DNA from: Flavobacteriaceae bacterium
GTDB lineage: Bacteria > Bacteroidota > Bacteroidia > Flavobacteriales > Flavobacteriaceae
Direction of reading: 5' to 3'
Assembly (NCBI GenBank): GCA_004762155.1
Contig: SIHP01000002.1
Span: 310,001 to 374,000, forward strand
Length of the DNA stretch: 64,000 nt
In this document: piece after piece, positions 53,025-62,129 of the stretch
Position numbering within the stretch: position 1 is the stretch's first letter
Layout: each line of letters begins with the position of its first letter
Made by a program: the position numbers and the translations under genes
The notes under the pieces: generated by a model
What the model was told of the DNA's origin: nothing
Databases searched by the model: none
The model's input: only the letters and a program-made list of their open reading frames with translations

Positions 53025-54800
53025 ATGAAAAAAAATATTTTCTTACTTATTTTACTGGTTGTTAGCACTTTTTCTTTTGCTCAAAGCAATGATTATGTAC
53101 TGGCTGAAAATTATTTTAGAAATAGCGAATATTCTAAAGCTTTACAAGTTTATAAAAAACTAGTGCGTAAAAGTCCGCATACAACAACATATTTATCGCG
53201 ATTGATAACCTGTTACCAAGAATTGGGTAATTATGTGGCTCTGGAAGAATTACTATCAAAGAAACTAAAACAAAAACCTAAACTTCCTTTTTTAAATGTT
53301 TTTGTTGGAAACAACTACGAGCGTCAAAAGAAAACAGCTCTTGCTGAAAAGCACTATAACTTAGCTATTGAGTCCATTGATAAAAACCCTAATTATGGAG
53401 TCTCTATTGCCAGACTATTTAAAAACTACAATAAGTTAGATCTTGCCATTGAAGCCTATAAAAGAACTACTTTAAAAAATAAAAACGCAAATTATAGTTT
53501 TCAAATTGCCCAGATTTATGGTGAAAAAGGTAATTTTAAATTTATGTTTGAAGAGTACATTAATTATGTTGATAGCAATGCTAAATATTTAAACACTGTT
53601 AAAAGATACACTTCAAAATATATTAATGACGACAGCGAAAACGAAAACAATATTTTATTTAAAAAGGCGCTTTTACGTAAATCGGCCAGTAATCCAAAAA
53701 ATATTTGGAACGACTTATTAAGTTGGCTATTCATCAACCAAAAACAATACGGAAAAGCATTCATTCAACAAAAAGCATTGTTTACTAGAGACCCTGATTA
53801 TTTATCAGGAATTAGTGATCTTGGAGAAATAGCTTATGAAAATAACAATTACGAAACAGCAAAAAAATGTTTCGATTTTGTTATAGGTAATACAAATTAC
53901 TTATCTGATAAGTTCAATGCAATTTATATGAACTTATTAATTTTTATAGAAACTGACGAGGAAAACATTGAAGAGAGATTTAATGAAATTTTTAAAGAAC
54001 ACGGTATAAACAGCAATACACTTTTTATTCAAATTGCTTATGCCGATTATTTAACTTTTAAAAAGAACGATCCAAATAAAGCGTATTTGGTATTAGAAAA
54101 GGCACTTGAGTTTTCAGAGAATAAATTCCAAAAAGCAAATATTAAACTAAAACTTGGCGATGTTTTAGTGTATCAGAACAAATTCAACAAAGCCTTAATC
54201 TATTTTTCACAAATTCAAACGACTTTAGAAGATCATTTTTTAGCACAAAAAGCACGTTTTAAAGTAGCACAAACCTCTTATTTTAAAAGTGATTTTAAAT
54301 GGGCAAAAGCTCAGTTAAAAATATTAAAAGGTTCTGCCACACAACTTATTGCTAATGATGCTGCTGATTTATTTTTAATTATTTCTGATAATGAACCTAA
54401 AGACAGTATTGCCACTGGTTTAAAAAAATATGCCAATGCTGAATTGTTATCTTATCAAAATAAAACCAAAGAAGCCATAACAATTTTAGATGAACTTATT
54501 ACTACATTTAAAGGCCAGAGTATTGAAGATGAAGCACTATTTAAACAAGCTTCTTTATATACTAAAGAAGAAAAATATCAAGAAGCAATACTAAACTACG
54601 AGAAAATTATAGCTATTGACGCTCAGGGAATTTTAATAGATGATACGTATTTTAAACTTGCAGAAGTTTACAACAACAAACTAAATGAATCAGAAAAGGC
54701 TTCTAAATATTATCAGAAAATAATTTTTGAGCATCCTTCCAGTATTTATTTAGTAGATGCTAGAAAAAAATTCAGATTACTTAGAGGAGATAATATCTAA
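53025..54800 (+). CDS. secreted tetratricopeptide-repeat protein
   Basis: This 591-residue protein has a signal peptide (about residues 1-19, ending FSFAQ) and is otherwise built of TPR or TPR-like helical hairpins from about residue 22 to the end (for example NYFRNSEYSKALQVYKKLVR, YVALEELLSKKLKQKP, and near the C-terminus EEKYQEAILNYEKIIAID). A periplasmic scaffold role is likely; no enzyme motif is seen. I used ATG 53025 rather than TTG 53022. It is followed by the DUF4286 gene after 75 bases, which has its own TAnnTTTG box. Confidence 0.88.
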   Translation: MKKNIFLLILLVVSTFSFAQSNDYVLAENYFRNSEYSKALQVYKKLVRKSPHTTTYLSRLITCYQELGNYVALEELLSKKLKQKPKLPFLNVFVGNNYERQKKTALAEKHYNLAIESIDKNPNYGVSIARLFKNYNKLDLAIEAYKRTTLKNKNANYSFQIAQIYGEKGNFKFMFEEYINYVDSNAKYLNTVKRYTSKYINDDSENENNILFKKALLRKSASNPKNIWNDLLSWLFINQKQYGKAFIQQKALFTRDPDYLSGISDLGEIAYENNNYETAKKCFDFVIGNTNYLSDKFNAIYMNLLIFIETDEENIEERFNEIFKEHGINSNTLFIQIAYADYLTFKKNDPNKAYLVLEKALEFSENKFQKANIKLKLGDVLVYQNKFNKALIYFSQIQTTLEDHFLAQKARFKVAQTSYFKSDFKWAKAQLKILKGSATQLIANDAADLFLIISDNEPKDSIATGLKKYANAELLSYQNKTKEAITILDELITTFKGQSIEDEALFKQASLYTKEEKYQEAILNYEKIIAIDAQGILIDDTYFKLAEVYNNKLNESEKASKYYQKIIFEHPSSIYLVDARKKFRLLRGDNI

Positions 54801-54830
54801 TACTACAATCATAAGTAAGTATTCATTTAG

Positions 54831-54838
54831 TACATTTG
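54831..54838 (+). promoter_or_regulatory. TAnnTTTG -7 box before the DUF4286 gene
   Basis: TACATTTG lies 37 bases before the ATG at 54876. No clear -33 TTG is seen. Confidence 0.45.
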
Positions 54839-54875
54839 CAAGTTGATATTACTACCTCATTAAAAACAATAGTAT

Positions 54876-55205
54876 ATGTATATATATAATGTAACTATAA
54901 ACATAGATAATAGTGTTCATGCTGAATGGTTGGTGTGGATACAAGAACACATACAAAAAGTATTGGCTACAGGATATTTTTTAAGTGCAAAAATGACACA
55001 AGTTTTGGTTGAAGAAGAAATGGAAGGTTTTACATATTCTATTCAGTACACTGCAAAAACAAGTGAAGATTTAGATAATTATTATAAAAATGATGCTGAG
55101 AAGTTAAGAGGTGAAGCCTTATTAAAATTCGCCGATAAAATGTTAGCTTTTCGTACAGAATTAAAAGTAATAGAAGAGTTTTACCCAACTGTTTCAAGCA
55201 ACTAA
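54876..55205 (+). CDS. DUF4286 family protein
   Basis: This 109-residue cytosolic protein matches DUF4286: IYNVTINIDNSVHAEWLVWIQ at the start and FTYSIQYTAKTSEDLDNYY in the middle, then FADKMLAFRTELKVIEEF. The fold is probably a ferredoxin-like alpha/beta domain. Function is unknown. It commonly lies just before rsmA in Flavobacteriaceae, as here (71 bases apart), which suggests a link to ribosome or rRNA work, though only by position. Confidence 0.83.
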   Translation: MYIYNVTINIDNSVHAEWLVWIQEHIQKVLATGYFLSAKMTQVLVEEEMEGFTYSIQYTAKTSEDLDNYYKNDAEKLRGEALLKFADKMLAFRTELKVIEEFYPTVSSN

Positions 55206-55275
55206 ACAATAAAAAGTATATAAGTTTAAAAAACTGAAATATGTTTTTAAAATCTAATACATATTACCGTAAAAA

Positions 55276-56079
55276 ATGTCAGTAAAAGCAAAAAAACATC
55301 TTGGACAACATTTCTTAACCGATGAAGGTATCGCAAAAAGAATAGCGGACTCTCTTACCGAAAACGGATATGATGATGTACTAGAAATTGGTCCAGGAAT
55401 GGGTGTGTTAACAAAATATTTGTTGACCAAAAAACCAAAAGTTACGGTAATGGAATTAGACAGAGAATCTGTGGCTTATTTAAAAGACACTTTTCCTGTT
55501 GAACACATTAAATTAGATACTTCTTCAGAAAAATTCACCATTATTGAAGGTGATTTTTTGAAAAAAGAAATTCAAGAAGTCTTTTCAAAAAAACAAGTCG
55601 CTATTATAGGTAACTTTCCTTATAATATTTCTTCTCAAATTGTTTTTAAAGCTATTGAAAATCGTGAATTTGTTCCTGAATTTTCTGGAATGTTTCAAAA
55701 AGAAGTAGCAAAAAGAATTGCAGAAAAAGAAGGAAGCAAAGTATACGGAATCTTATCTGTACTTACGCAAGCTTTTTTTGATGTAGAATATTTATTTACT
55801 GTTCCTCCAACTGTTTTTAATCCTCCACCAAAAGTAGATAGTGGAGTTATTAGACTTATCAGAAAAGAGAATTACACCTTACCTGTTGATGAAAAATTGT
55901 TTTTCCGTGTTGTTAAAACTGGTTTTAATCAACGTAGAAAAATGTTACGTAGCAGTTTAAAATCTTTTAATCTTTCGGATACTTTAAAGGAAGATCCTAT
56001 CTTTGCAATGCGTCCAGAACAATTATCTGTAGACGAATTTATAAAATTGACCGCTAAAATTGCTACTGATGGCATTTGA
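55276..56079 (+). CDS. rsmA: 16S rRNA (adenine(1518)-N6/adenine(1519)-N6)-dimethyltransferase
   Basis: This 267-residue enzyme (KsgA family) dimethylates two adjacent adenines near the 3' end of 16S rRNA late in 30S assembly. The opening [18 protein letters not shown], the SAM motif [16 protein letters not shown] (about residue 36) and the catalytic [13 protein letters not shown] (about residue 115) are all present. The C-terminal RNA-binding helices end in [13 protein letters not shown]. Its stop overlaps the start of mgtE by 11 bases, so the two are translationally coupled. Confidence 0.96.
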   Translation: MSVKAKKHLGQHFLTDEGIAKRIADSLTENGYDDVLEIGPGMGVLTKYLLTKKPKVTVMELDRESVAYLKDTFPVEHIKLDTSSEKFTIIEGDFLKKEIQEVFSKKQVAIIGNFPYNISSQIVFKAIENREFVPEFSGMFQKEVAKRIAEKEGSKVYGILSVLTQAFFDVEYLFTVPPTVFNPPPKVDSGVIRLIRKENYTLPVDEKLFFRVVKTGFNQRRKMLRSSLKSFNLSDTLKEDPIFAMRPEQLSVDEFIKLTAKIATDGI

Positions 56080-57418
56080 AATCACTAAAGATCTTTTAGA
56101 AAACGTTACGCTTTTCATTACTCAAAAAAAAAATAAAGCGCTTTCGGAATTATTTAGCGAAATGCACCACGCTGATATTGCAGAAGTGTTAGACGAATTG
56201 TCTTTTGATGAAGCCGTTTATATCATCCGTTTATTAGATAGTGAAACCACATCCGAAGTTTTAATGGATGTAGATGATGATGTACGTGAAAAAGTACTGA
56301 AGCAACTTTCTGCTAAAGAAATTGCTGAAGAAATAGATGAATTAGATACTGATGATGCTGCAGATATTATTGCGGAACTTCCTGAAAAAAGGAAGCAAGC
56401 CGTAATGCAGCAAATTGAAGATGAAGAGCATGCCAAAGAAATTGTAGAACTATTACGTTACGATGAAAATTCTGCTGGTGGTTTAATGGCGAAAGAATTG
56501 GTAAAAGTTAATGAAAACTGGACGATTCTTCAATGTGTAAAAGAAATGCGTATTCAGGCAGAAGAAGTTACCAGAGTACACTCTATATATGTTATTGACA
56601 ATAGCGGAAAACTAAAAGGACGCTTGTCTCTTAAAGATTTATTAATGGCTTCCACTCGTGCAAAAATAGCCGATGTTTATATACCAAAAGTAGATTTTGT
56701 TGTTGTTAATGATGAAGCTGAGGATGTAGCAAATGTAATGCGGAAATACGATTTAGAAGCCATACCTGTGGTAGATGAATTAGGTATTTTAGTAGGTAGA
56801 ATTACTATTGATGATATTGTAGATGTTATAAAAGAAGAAGCTGAAAAAGATTACCAATTAGCAGCTGGTATAACACAAGATGTAGAAGCAGATGATACTA
56901 TTTGGGAATTAACTCGAGCTCGGTTACCATGGCTATTCTTAGGTTTAATTGGTGGAATTGGAGCTTTTTTAATCATGGAGAACTTCCAAGAAATGTTTAG
57001 CGATAACGCCGTTTTATTTTTCTTTACTCCTTTAATTGCAGCAATGGCAGGGAATGTTGGTGTACAATCTTCTGCAATTATAGTACAAGGTTTGGCCAAT
57101 GATGATTTAAAAGGAAGTATAAACAATAGATTAATAAAAGAAATGTTACTGGCCGCATTAAACGGAGTAATACTTGCTATTGTTTTATTTGGTTTCATTT
57201 GGATTTATGGAGGTGATTTTCAAAAAGCTTTTGCAATTTCAATCTCTCTAATTGTAGTAATTATTGTTGCTGGCCTAATAGGTACTTTTGTTCCTTTGTT
57301 TTTAGATAAAAGAGGTATAGATCCAGCAATTGCTACAGGACCTTTTATAACTACAAGTAATGATATTTTTGGTATTTTAATTTACTTTTGGATAGCAAAA
57401 GTAATTATTGGATTTTAG
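56069..57418 (+). CDS. mgtE: magnesium transporter MgtE
   Basis: This 449-residue inner-membrane channel imports magnesium (and other divalent metals). The cytosolic N-domain (about residues 1-125; LSEMH-like [35 protein letters not shown]) and a CBS pair (about residues 130-255) sense magnesium and gate the pore. Five membrane helices follow (about residues 285-445), with the channel motif [16 protein letters not shown] and [13 protein letters not shown] chose ATG 56069. The gene converges on the LysE gene with a 14-base overlap of coding ends. Nothing unusual in the protein. Confidence 0.95.
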   Translation: MAFEITKDLLENVTLFITQKKNKALSELFSEMHHADIAEVLDELSFDEAVYIIRLLDSETTSEVLMDVDDDVREKVLKQLSAKEIAEEIDELDTDDAADIIAELPEKRKQAVMQQIEDEEHAKEIVELLRYDENSAGGLMAKELVKVNENWTILQCVKEMRIQAEEVTRVHSIYVIDNSGKLKGRLSLKDLLMASTRAKIADVYIPKVDFVVVNDEAEDVANVMRKYDLEAIPVVDELGILVGRITIDDIVDVIKEEAEKDYQLAAGITQDVEADDTIWELTRARLPWLFLGLIGGIGAFLIMENFQEMFSDNAVLFFFTPLIAAMAGNVGVQSSAIIVQGLANDDLKGSINNRLIKEMLLAALNGVILAIVLFGFIWIYGGDFQKAFAISISLIVVIIVAGLIGTFVPLFLDKRGIDPAIATGPFITTSNDIFGILIYFWIAKVIIGF

Positions 57419-58097
57419 CAGTTGTCTTTTCTACTTTTTCAATAAGGTTGTCTATTTTTTCTTTAGGAATAAAACCTTTTAACATTAGTAGTGCTCCAAA
57501 AATTATTAACGAAACTCCCATTCCTCTTTTTATGCGATAAATAATCAAAGGAGTCAATTTGTTTTTTAATTGTTTTGCTAATAAAATCTTCCCTAAATCT
57601 GTTACCGCATACCCAATAATAACAACGGTTAAATACCAAAAAATAGAAGTTGGATTCATATTTAAAACTGGTCCAATAACCACCAAAACACCCAACCAAA
57701 AAGCTAAAACACCAACATTAATAAGGTTTAATAAAAAACCGTTTATAAATAATTTAAAATAATTATTTCCTTTTGCAACTTCAACCTTTTCTTCTTCGTT
57801 TCCTTCCTTCTTGTTACTTTTATCTAAATATGTAATAATACCATATACCACCAAAACAAGACCTCCTACTAAAAATAATCTTGGATCATCTTTTATTTCT
57901 TCTAACAATCTTCTGCTTCCAAAATACGCCATTAACATAAAAGCAATATCACCACAAATAACGCCCAAATCAAAAGCTATAGCGGCACGAGCACCTTTTA
58001 ATATACTTGTTTTAATAAGCATAAAAAAAACTGGGCCAATCATAAAAGACATAAAAACACCTATAAAAAAAGCGTTTTTAACGTGGTATATATCCAT
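57405..58097 (-). CDS. LysE/RhtB-type family transporter
   Basis: This 230-residue inner-membrane protein has six probable helices and the LysE-family N-terminus FIGVFMSFMIGPVFFMLIKTSI followed by GARAAIAFDLGVICGDIAFML. The family exports amino acids and related solutes, but the substrate here cannot be read. It is followed upstream on the same strand by the PaaE-like reductase gene, whose stop lies 17 bases before this ATG, so they may be cotranscribed. It converges on mgtE with a 14-base overlap. Confidence 0.87.
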   Translation of the reverse strand: MDIYHVKNAFFIGVFMSFMIGPVFFMLIKTSILKGARAAIAFDLGVICGDIAFMLMAYFGSRRLLEEIKDDPRLFLVGGLVLVVYGIITYLDKSNKKEGNEEEKVEVAKGNNYFKLFINGFLLNLINVGVLAFWLGVLVVIGPVLNMNPTSIFWYLTVVIIGYAVTDLGKILLAKQLKNKLTPLIIYRIKRGMGVSLIIFGALLMLKGFIPKEKIDNLIEKVEKTTAKIQ

Positions 58098-58114
58098 TGT
58101 TTATTTATAAAATC

Positions 58115-59161
58115 TTAAACATCATCAAAATCAATAGTAATTTTTGGCGTAACCGGATGTGCTTGACAAGTTAAAATAAAACCATCTTCTAGCTCTTCAT
58201 CTGTTAAAATTTGATTTTTAACCATAACCGCTTTTCCTTCTGTAACTTTAGCTAAACAACTACTACAAACACCTCCTTGACAAGAATATGGAGCATCTAA
58301 TTTATTGCGTAAACTAGCTGCTAAAATATCATCATCTTGTTTCATTGTAAATGTAGTTTCCTCATCATCTAACAAAACTGTTATTTCTGTCTCTCCATCT
58401 TTTACTTCAGCTGCTGCTTCCTCATCTATTGAAGCTGTAAATAATTCATATGAAATTTGATCTTCACTAAATCCATTATTCTTTAAAGCCTCTGTTGCTT
58501 TAAGAATCATTTCTTCTGGACCACATAAAAAAGCATTATCAAAAGAAACATCTTTATAAATGTTTTTAGTTATATAGTTTACTTTATCAGCATCTATACG
58601 TCCAGCTAATATATTTTCTTTTCGCTCTCTACTTAATACATAATGAAGTTTAAATCTGTTAGCATATAAGTTTGCTAACTCATTTAATTCACTACCAAAA
58701 ATAGTTTCTTCCGTATTTTTATTACCATAAACAAGCGTAAAAGTTGCAGATGATTCACTTTCTAGCACAGATTTAACCATAGCCAAAATTGGTGTTATTC
58801 CACTACCTGCAGCAAAACCTAAATAATTCTTACTCTCTTTTGGTGTTAATACAAATTTCCCTTCTGGTTTCGATACTTCTAATGTATCTCCTTCTTTAAG
58901 TTCTTGGGTTGCGTAGATAGAAAATGTTCCGTTTTCTACTGCTTTAACTGCTACTTTAACTTCATTACTTTTTGGTGATGAACACAAAGAATAAGCACGC
59001 CTAACTTCTTCTCCTTTAATTGTTGCTTTTACAGTTATATATTGTCCAGCTACAAATGAAAATTCTTCTTGTAAATTTGTAGGAATATCAAATATGATAG
59101 AAACAGCATCTTTAGTTTCTCTAATGATGCTTTTTATTTTTAACGGATGAAAAGTACTCAT
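58115..59161 (-). CDS. PaaE-like ferredoxin-NADP reductase with C-terminal 2Fe-2S domain
   Basis: This 348-residue electron-transfer protein has an FAD-binding domain (RAYSLCSSP about residue 55), an NAD(P)H domain (AAGSGITPILAMVKSVL about residue 114 and FLCGPEEMI about residue 215) and a plant-type 2Fe-2S ferredoxin domain at the C-terminus (about residues 260-348). The cluster cysteines are in YSCQGGVCSSCLAKV and LTCQAHPV. The layout is that of the PaaE/KshB reductases of multicomponent oxygenases and desaturases; no oxygenase is adjacent, so the partner is unknown. A TATTTTTG box lies upstream on the minus strand. Confidence 0.92.
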   Translation of the reverse strand: MSTFHPLKIKSIIRETKDAVSIIFDIPTNLQEEFSFVAGQYITVKATIKGEEVRRAYSLCSSPKSNEVKVAVKAVENGTFSIYATQELKEGDTLEVSKPEGKFVLTPKESKNYLGFAAGSGITPILAMVKSVLESESSATFTLVYGNKNTEETIFGSELNELANLYANRFKLHYVLSRERKENILAGRIDADKVNYITKNIYKDVSFDNAFLCGPEEMILKATEALKNNGFSEDQISYELFTASIDEEAAAEVKDGETEITVLLDDEETTFTMKQDDDILAASLRNKLDAPYSCQGGVCSSCLAKVTEGKAVMVKNQILTDEELEDGFILTCQAHPVTPKITIDFDDV

Positions 59162-59275
59162 AATAAAAATTTAAGCTGCAAAAATACTAAACTATATAGT
59201 ATTGATAGTTGTAGTTTTCATAAATATCTTTATAGTGAGTATTTATTAATCTGAAATTGTAAAAGTTATCGTTAT

Positions 59276-59950
59276 TTAGTCCTTTTTACCATCAACAACA
59301 ATAACTATTTCACCTTTAGCTGGTTTTTCTGTATAATATGATAATACTTCTTTTATTGTTCCTCTCTTGGTTTCTTCAAACATTTTAGTCAATTCTCTAG
59401 AAACAGAAAGCTGTCTATCCGCTCCAAAATATTCAGCAAAATGAGTTAATGTTTTTAAAAGTTTATGCGGACTTTCATAAAAAATCATTGTTCTTTTTTC
59501 TTCTGCTAAAAACGTTAATCGTGTTTGTCTTCCTTTTTTAACTGGTAAAAAACCTTCAAAAACAAACTTATCATTAGGTAAACCAGAATTTACTAAAGCA
59601 GGAACAAAAGCTGTTGCACCAGGCAAACATTCTACTTCAATATTATGTTGTACACAAGCTCGAGTTAATAAAAAACCAGGATCAGAAATTGCCGGAGTTC
59701 CAGCATCAGAAATCAACGCAAAAACAGCTCCACTTTGTATTCTTTTTACAATTGTTTCAACCGTTTTATGTTCATTATGCATATGATGAGATTGCATTGG
59801 TGTAGTAATTTCAAAATGCTTCAACAATTTTCCGCTAGTACGTGTGTCTTCAGCTAAAATATAATCTACTTCTTTTAAAACCCTTAAAGCTCTAAGCGTT
59901 ATATCTTCTAAATTTCCAATAGGCGTTGGTACCAAATACAATTTATTCAT
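59276..59950 (-). CDS. rsmI: 16S rRNA (cytidine(1402)-2'-O)-methyltransferase
   Basis: This 224-residue enzyme methylates the ribose of C1402 in 16S rRNA. The N-terminal motif LYLVPTPIGNLEDITLRALRV, the catalytic AEDTRTSGKLLKHF and the SAM-pocket block ALISDAGTPAISDPG are typical, as are VECLPGATAFVPALV and FYESPHKLL. It is shorter than E. coli RsmI because the C-terminal extension is missing, as is common in Bacteroidota. A TAGCTTTG box lies exactly four bases before its ATG, mirrored by dxs on the other strand. Confidence 0.93.
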   Translation of the reverse strand: MNKLYLVPTPIGNLEDITLRALRVLKEVDYILAEDTRTSGKLLKHFEITTPMQSHHMHNEHKTVETIVKRIQSGAVFALISDAGTPAISDPGFLLTRACVQHNIEVECLPGATAFVPALVNSGLPNDKFVFEGFLPVKKGRQTRLTFLAEEKRTMIFYESPHKLLKTLTHFAEYFGADRQLSVSRELTKMFEETKRGTIKEVLSYYTEKPAKGEIVIVVDGKKD

Positions 59951-59954
59951 ACTA

Positions 59955-59962
59955 CAAAGCTA
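59955..59962 (-). promoter_or_regulatory. TAnnTTTG box four bases before the rsmI ATG
   Basis: On the minus strand TAGCTTTG, then TAGT, then the ATG at 59950. Spacing suggests a leaderless mRNA. The divergent dxs start has the same arrangement 14 bases away. Confidence 0.6.
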
Positions 59963-59976
59963 CAACAAAGTTTTAG

Positions 59977-59984
59977 TACATTTG
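59977..59984 (+). promoter_or_regulatory. TAnnTTTG box four bases before the dxs ATG
   Basis: TACATTTG, then TGGT, then the ATG at 59989. Spacing suggests a leaderless mRNA, as for the divergent rsmI. Confidence 0.6.
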
Positions 59985-59988
59985 TGGT

Positions 59989-61764
59989 ATGTCTAAAAAG
60001 CTGTTAGAAAATATTTTTTTTCCTTCGAATGTTCGAGAATTAAAACCTCATGAACTTCCTCAATTAGCAAATGAACTGCGTCGTTTTATTATTGATATTG
60101 TTGCTGCAAAAGAAGGTCATTTAGGTGCTAGTTTAGGTGTTGTTGAACTTACAATTGCCTTACATTATAGTTACAATACTCCTAATGATATTTTAGTTTG
60201 GGATGTTGGACATCAAGCATACGGACATAAGTTATTAACTGGAAGAAGAGCGCAATTTCATACCAATAGAAGACTAAATGGAATTTCTGGATTCCCTAAA
60301 ATTAGCGAAAGTAAATATGATGCTTTTGGTGTTGGACATTCCTCTACTTCAATTTCTGCTGTTTTAGGTATGGCAATCGCATCAGAATTAAAAGGAGAAA
60401 ACAAACATCATATTGCCATTATTGGTGATGCTTCCATTGCAAGTGGAATGGCATTTGAAGCTTTAAATCATGCTGGTGACACAAACGCAAACATACTTGT
60501 TATTTTAAATGATAATGCTATTGGTATCGATCCTTCTGTTGGCGCTTTAAAAGATTATTTAACTAAAATAAAATCTAGCAGAATAGATATTGAACAACAA
60601 AATATTTTTGAAGCTTTAAATTTTGATTACTCAGGACCTATTGATGGACATAATTTAGAATTGCTTACTTCGGAATTAAAACGATTAAAAGAAGTAAAAG
60701 GCCCTAAATTTTTACATATAATTACCACCAAAGGAAAAGGATTAAAACAAGCTGAAGAGAATCAAGTACAGTATCATGCGCCTGGTAAGTTTGACAATCT
60801 CTCTGGTAATGTTTTTCCAAAAAAAGAAAGTAAGTTCACAAAATATCAAGATGTTTTTGGCAAAACCATAGTTGAATTAGCAGAACACAACAAAAAAATT
60901 GTAGGAATCACACCAGCAATGCTTACTGGAAGTTCCTTAAAACTATTATTAGAAAAATATCCAGAAAGAACTTTTGATGTTGGTATTGCAGAACAACATG
61001 CAGTAACATTAGCTGCTGGTATGGCTACACAAGGTTTAATTCCTTTTTGTAATATTTATTCTACATTTATTCAACGCGCCTATGACCAAGTTATTCATGA
61101 TGTTGCTTTGCAAAACTTACCTGTTATTTTTTGTTTAGATAGAGCTGGTTTGGTTGGTGAAGATGGCGCGACACATCATGGTGTTTTTGATATTGCCTTT
61201 TTACGTTGTATTCCTAATTTAATACTCTTTTCTCCAAGAAATGAAATAGAGCTACGTAATATATTATATACTGCACAATTAGGATTAAAAAATCCAATAG
61301 CTATTCGTTACCCTAGAGGAAAAGGAAAAATAGAAAACTGGCAATTACCTTTTAAAGAAATCAAAATAGCTACAGGTATTTGCTTAAAAAAAGGAGATAA
61401 ACTAGCTATATTATCAATAGGTACAATAGCCGATACTATTTCTGATGTTATTAATGTACTAGAAAATAAGAATGCTATTGCTCATTATGATATCCGTTTT
61501 GTAAAACCACTAGACAAAAAATTATTAGATCAAATATTTGAAAGCTTTGATAAAATTATTACTGTTGAAGATGGCGTTATAAAAGGTGGATTTGGAAGTT
61601 TAATTTTAGAATATGCTTCTGAGAAGAACTATAAAGGACATATCAAAACACTTGGAATTCCTGATGACTTTATACACCAAGGAACAGTTTCTGAACTTCA
61701 GAAAATATCTGCCATCGATATTGAATCAATAAAAACAATAATAGAGTCAACTCTTTCTTATTAA
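59989..61764 (+). CDS. dxs: 1-deoxy-D-xylulose-5-phosphate synthase
   Basis: This 591-residue thiamine-diphosphate enzyme makes DXP from pyruvate and glyceraldehyde 3-phosphate, the first step of the MEP isoprenoid route. The thiamine motif is IGDASIASGMAFEALNHAG (GDA instead of the usual GDG) followed by NDNAIGIDPSVGALK. The transketolase-like central domain has VGIAEQHAVTLAAGMATQG and DRAGLVGEDGATHHGVFD with the family histidine. Length is 20-40 residues below the usual 620. It is divergent from rsmI and is followed by a structured, gene-free stretch. Confidence 0.93.
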   Translation: MSKKLLENIFFPSNVRELKPHELPQLANELRRFIIDIVAAKEGHLGASLGVVELTIALHYSYNTPNDILVWDVGHQAYGHKLLTGRRAQFHTNRRLNGISGFPKISESKYDAFGVGHSSTSISAVLGMAIASELKGENKHHIAIIGDASIASGMAFEALNHAGDTNANILVILNDNAIGIDPSVGALKDYLTKIKSSRIDIEQQNIFEALNFDYSGPIDGHNLELLTSELKRLKEVKGPKFLHIITTKGKGLKQAEENQVQYHAPGKFDNLSGNVFPKKESKFTKYQDVFGKTIVELAEHNKKIVGITPAMLTGSSLKLLLEKYPERTFDVGIAEQHAVTLAAGMATQGLIPFCNIYSTFIQRAYDQVIHDVALQNLPVIFCLDRAGLVGEDGATHHGVFDIAFLRCIPNLILFSPRNEIELRNILYTAQLGLKNPIAIRYPRGKGKIENWQLPFKEIKIATGICLKKGDKLAILSIGTIADTISDVINVLENKNAIAHYDIRFVKPLDKKLLDQIFESFDKIITVEDGVIKGGFGSLILEYASEKNYKGHIKTLGIPDDFIHQGTVSELQKISAIDIESIKTIIESTLSY

Positions 61765-62070
61765 AAACTAAGTATTTTAACTAAAAAAGAAGTATTCTTA
61801 AATTTATTAAAAAACACCTGCTCTGATAAAAAACAACGTTAAAAAAGTACCTTTTTAAGGTGTTTTTTGGTTTTCACCAATACTAAAACGTCATTTTTAA
61901 TACTTAAAAATTATTTTAAATGAAAAAACAAGTACTTAGTTTTTGTAGATTATCTGTTTTTACTTCACTTTTTGATTTTTATTCTCTTTAAAGCTCTTTT
62001 TTTTATTAAAAACAGAATAAAAACCTTTATTTAAATCCATTCTAAATATATTAGAAAAGAATTCTCAAAG
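61765..62070. other. gene-free stretch after dxs with a nested hairpin
   Basis: The stretch before the sdhC promoter is AT-rich and holds no plausible ORF. Just after dxs, AAAAAACACCT (61809-61819) pairs perfectly with AGGTGTTTTTT (61858-61868), and its 38-base loop contains a smaller hairpin (61842-61856). The pair ends in six T and GG, so it may terminate dxs. I see nothing nameable between 61870 and the sdhC promoter at 62071. Confidence 0.5.
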
Positions 62071-62102
62071 TTTGTCCAAGTTGCGTTTAGGTCTTAAATT
62101 TG
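62071..62102 (+). promoter_or_regulatory. promoter of the succinate dehydrogenase operon
   Basis: TTTG (62071-62074), a 20-base spacer and TAAATTTG (62095-62102) match the Bacteroidota consensus. The ATG of sdhC follows 27 bases later. Confidence 0.7.
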
Positions 62103-62129
62103 TGTGATATATAAATTAACATCAAAAAA

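Noticed and set aside
57811..58110. 99-codon plus-strand ORF opposite the LysE transporter gene
   Set aside because: It is an antisense shadow of a well-supported gene, with no homology or promoter box seen.
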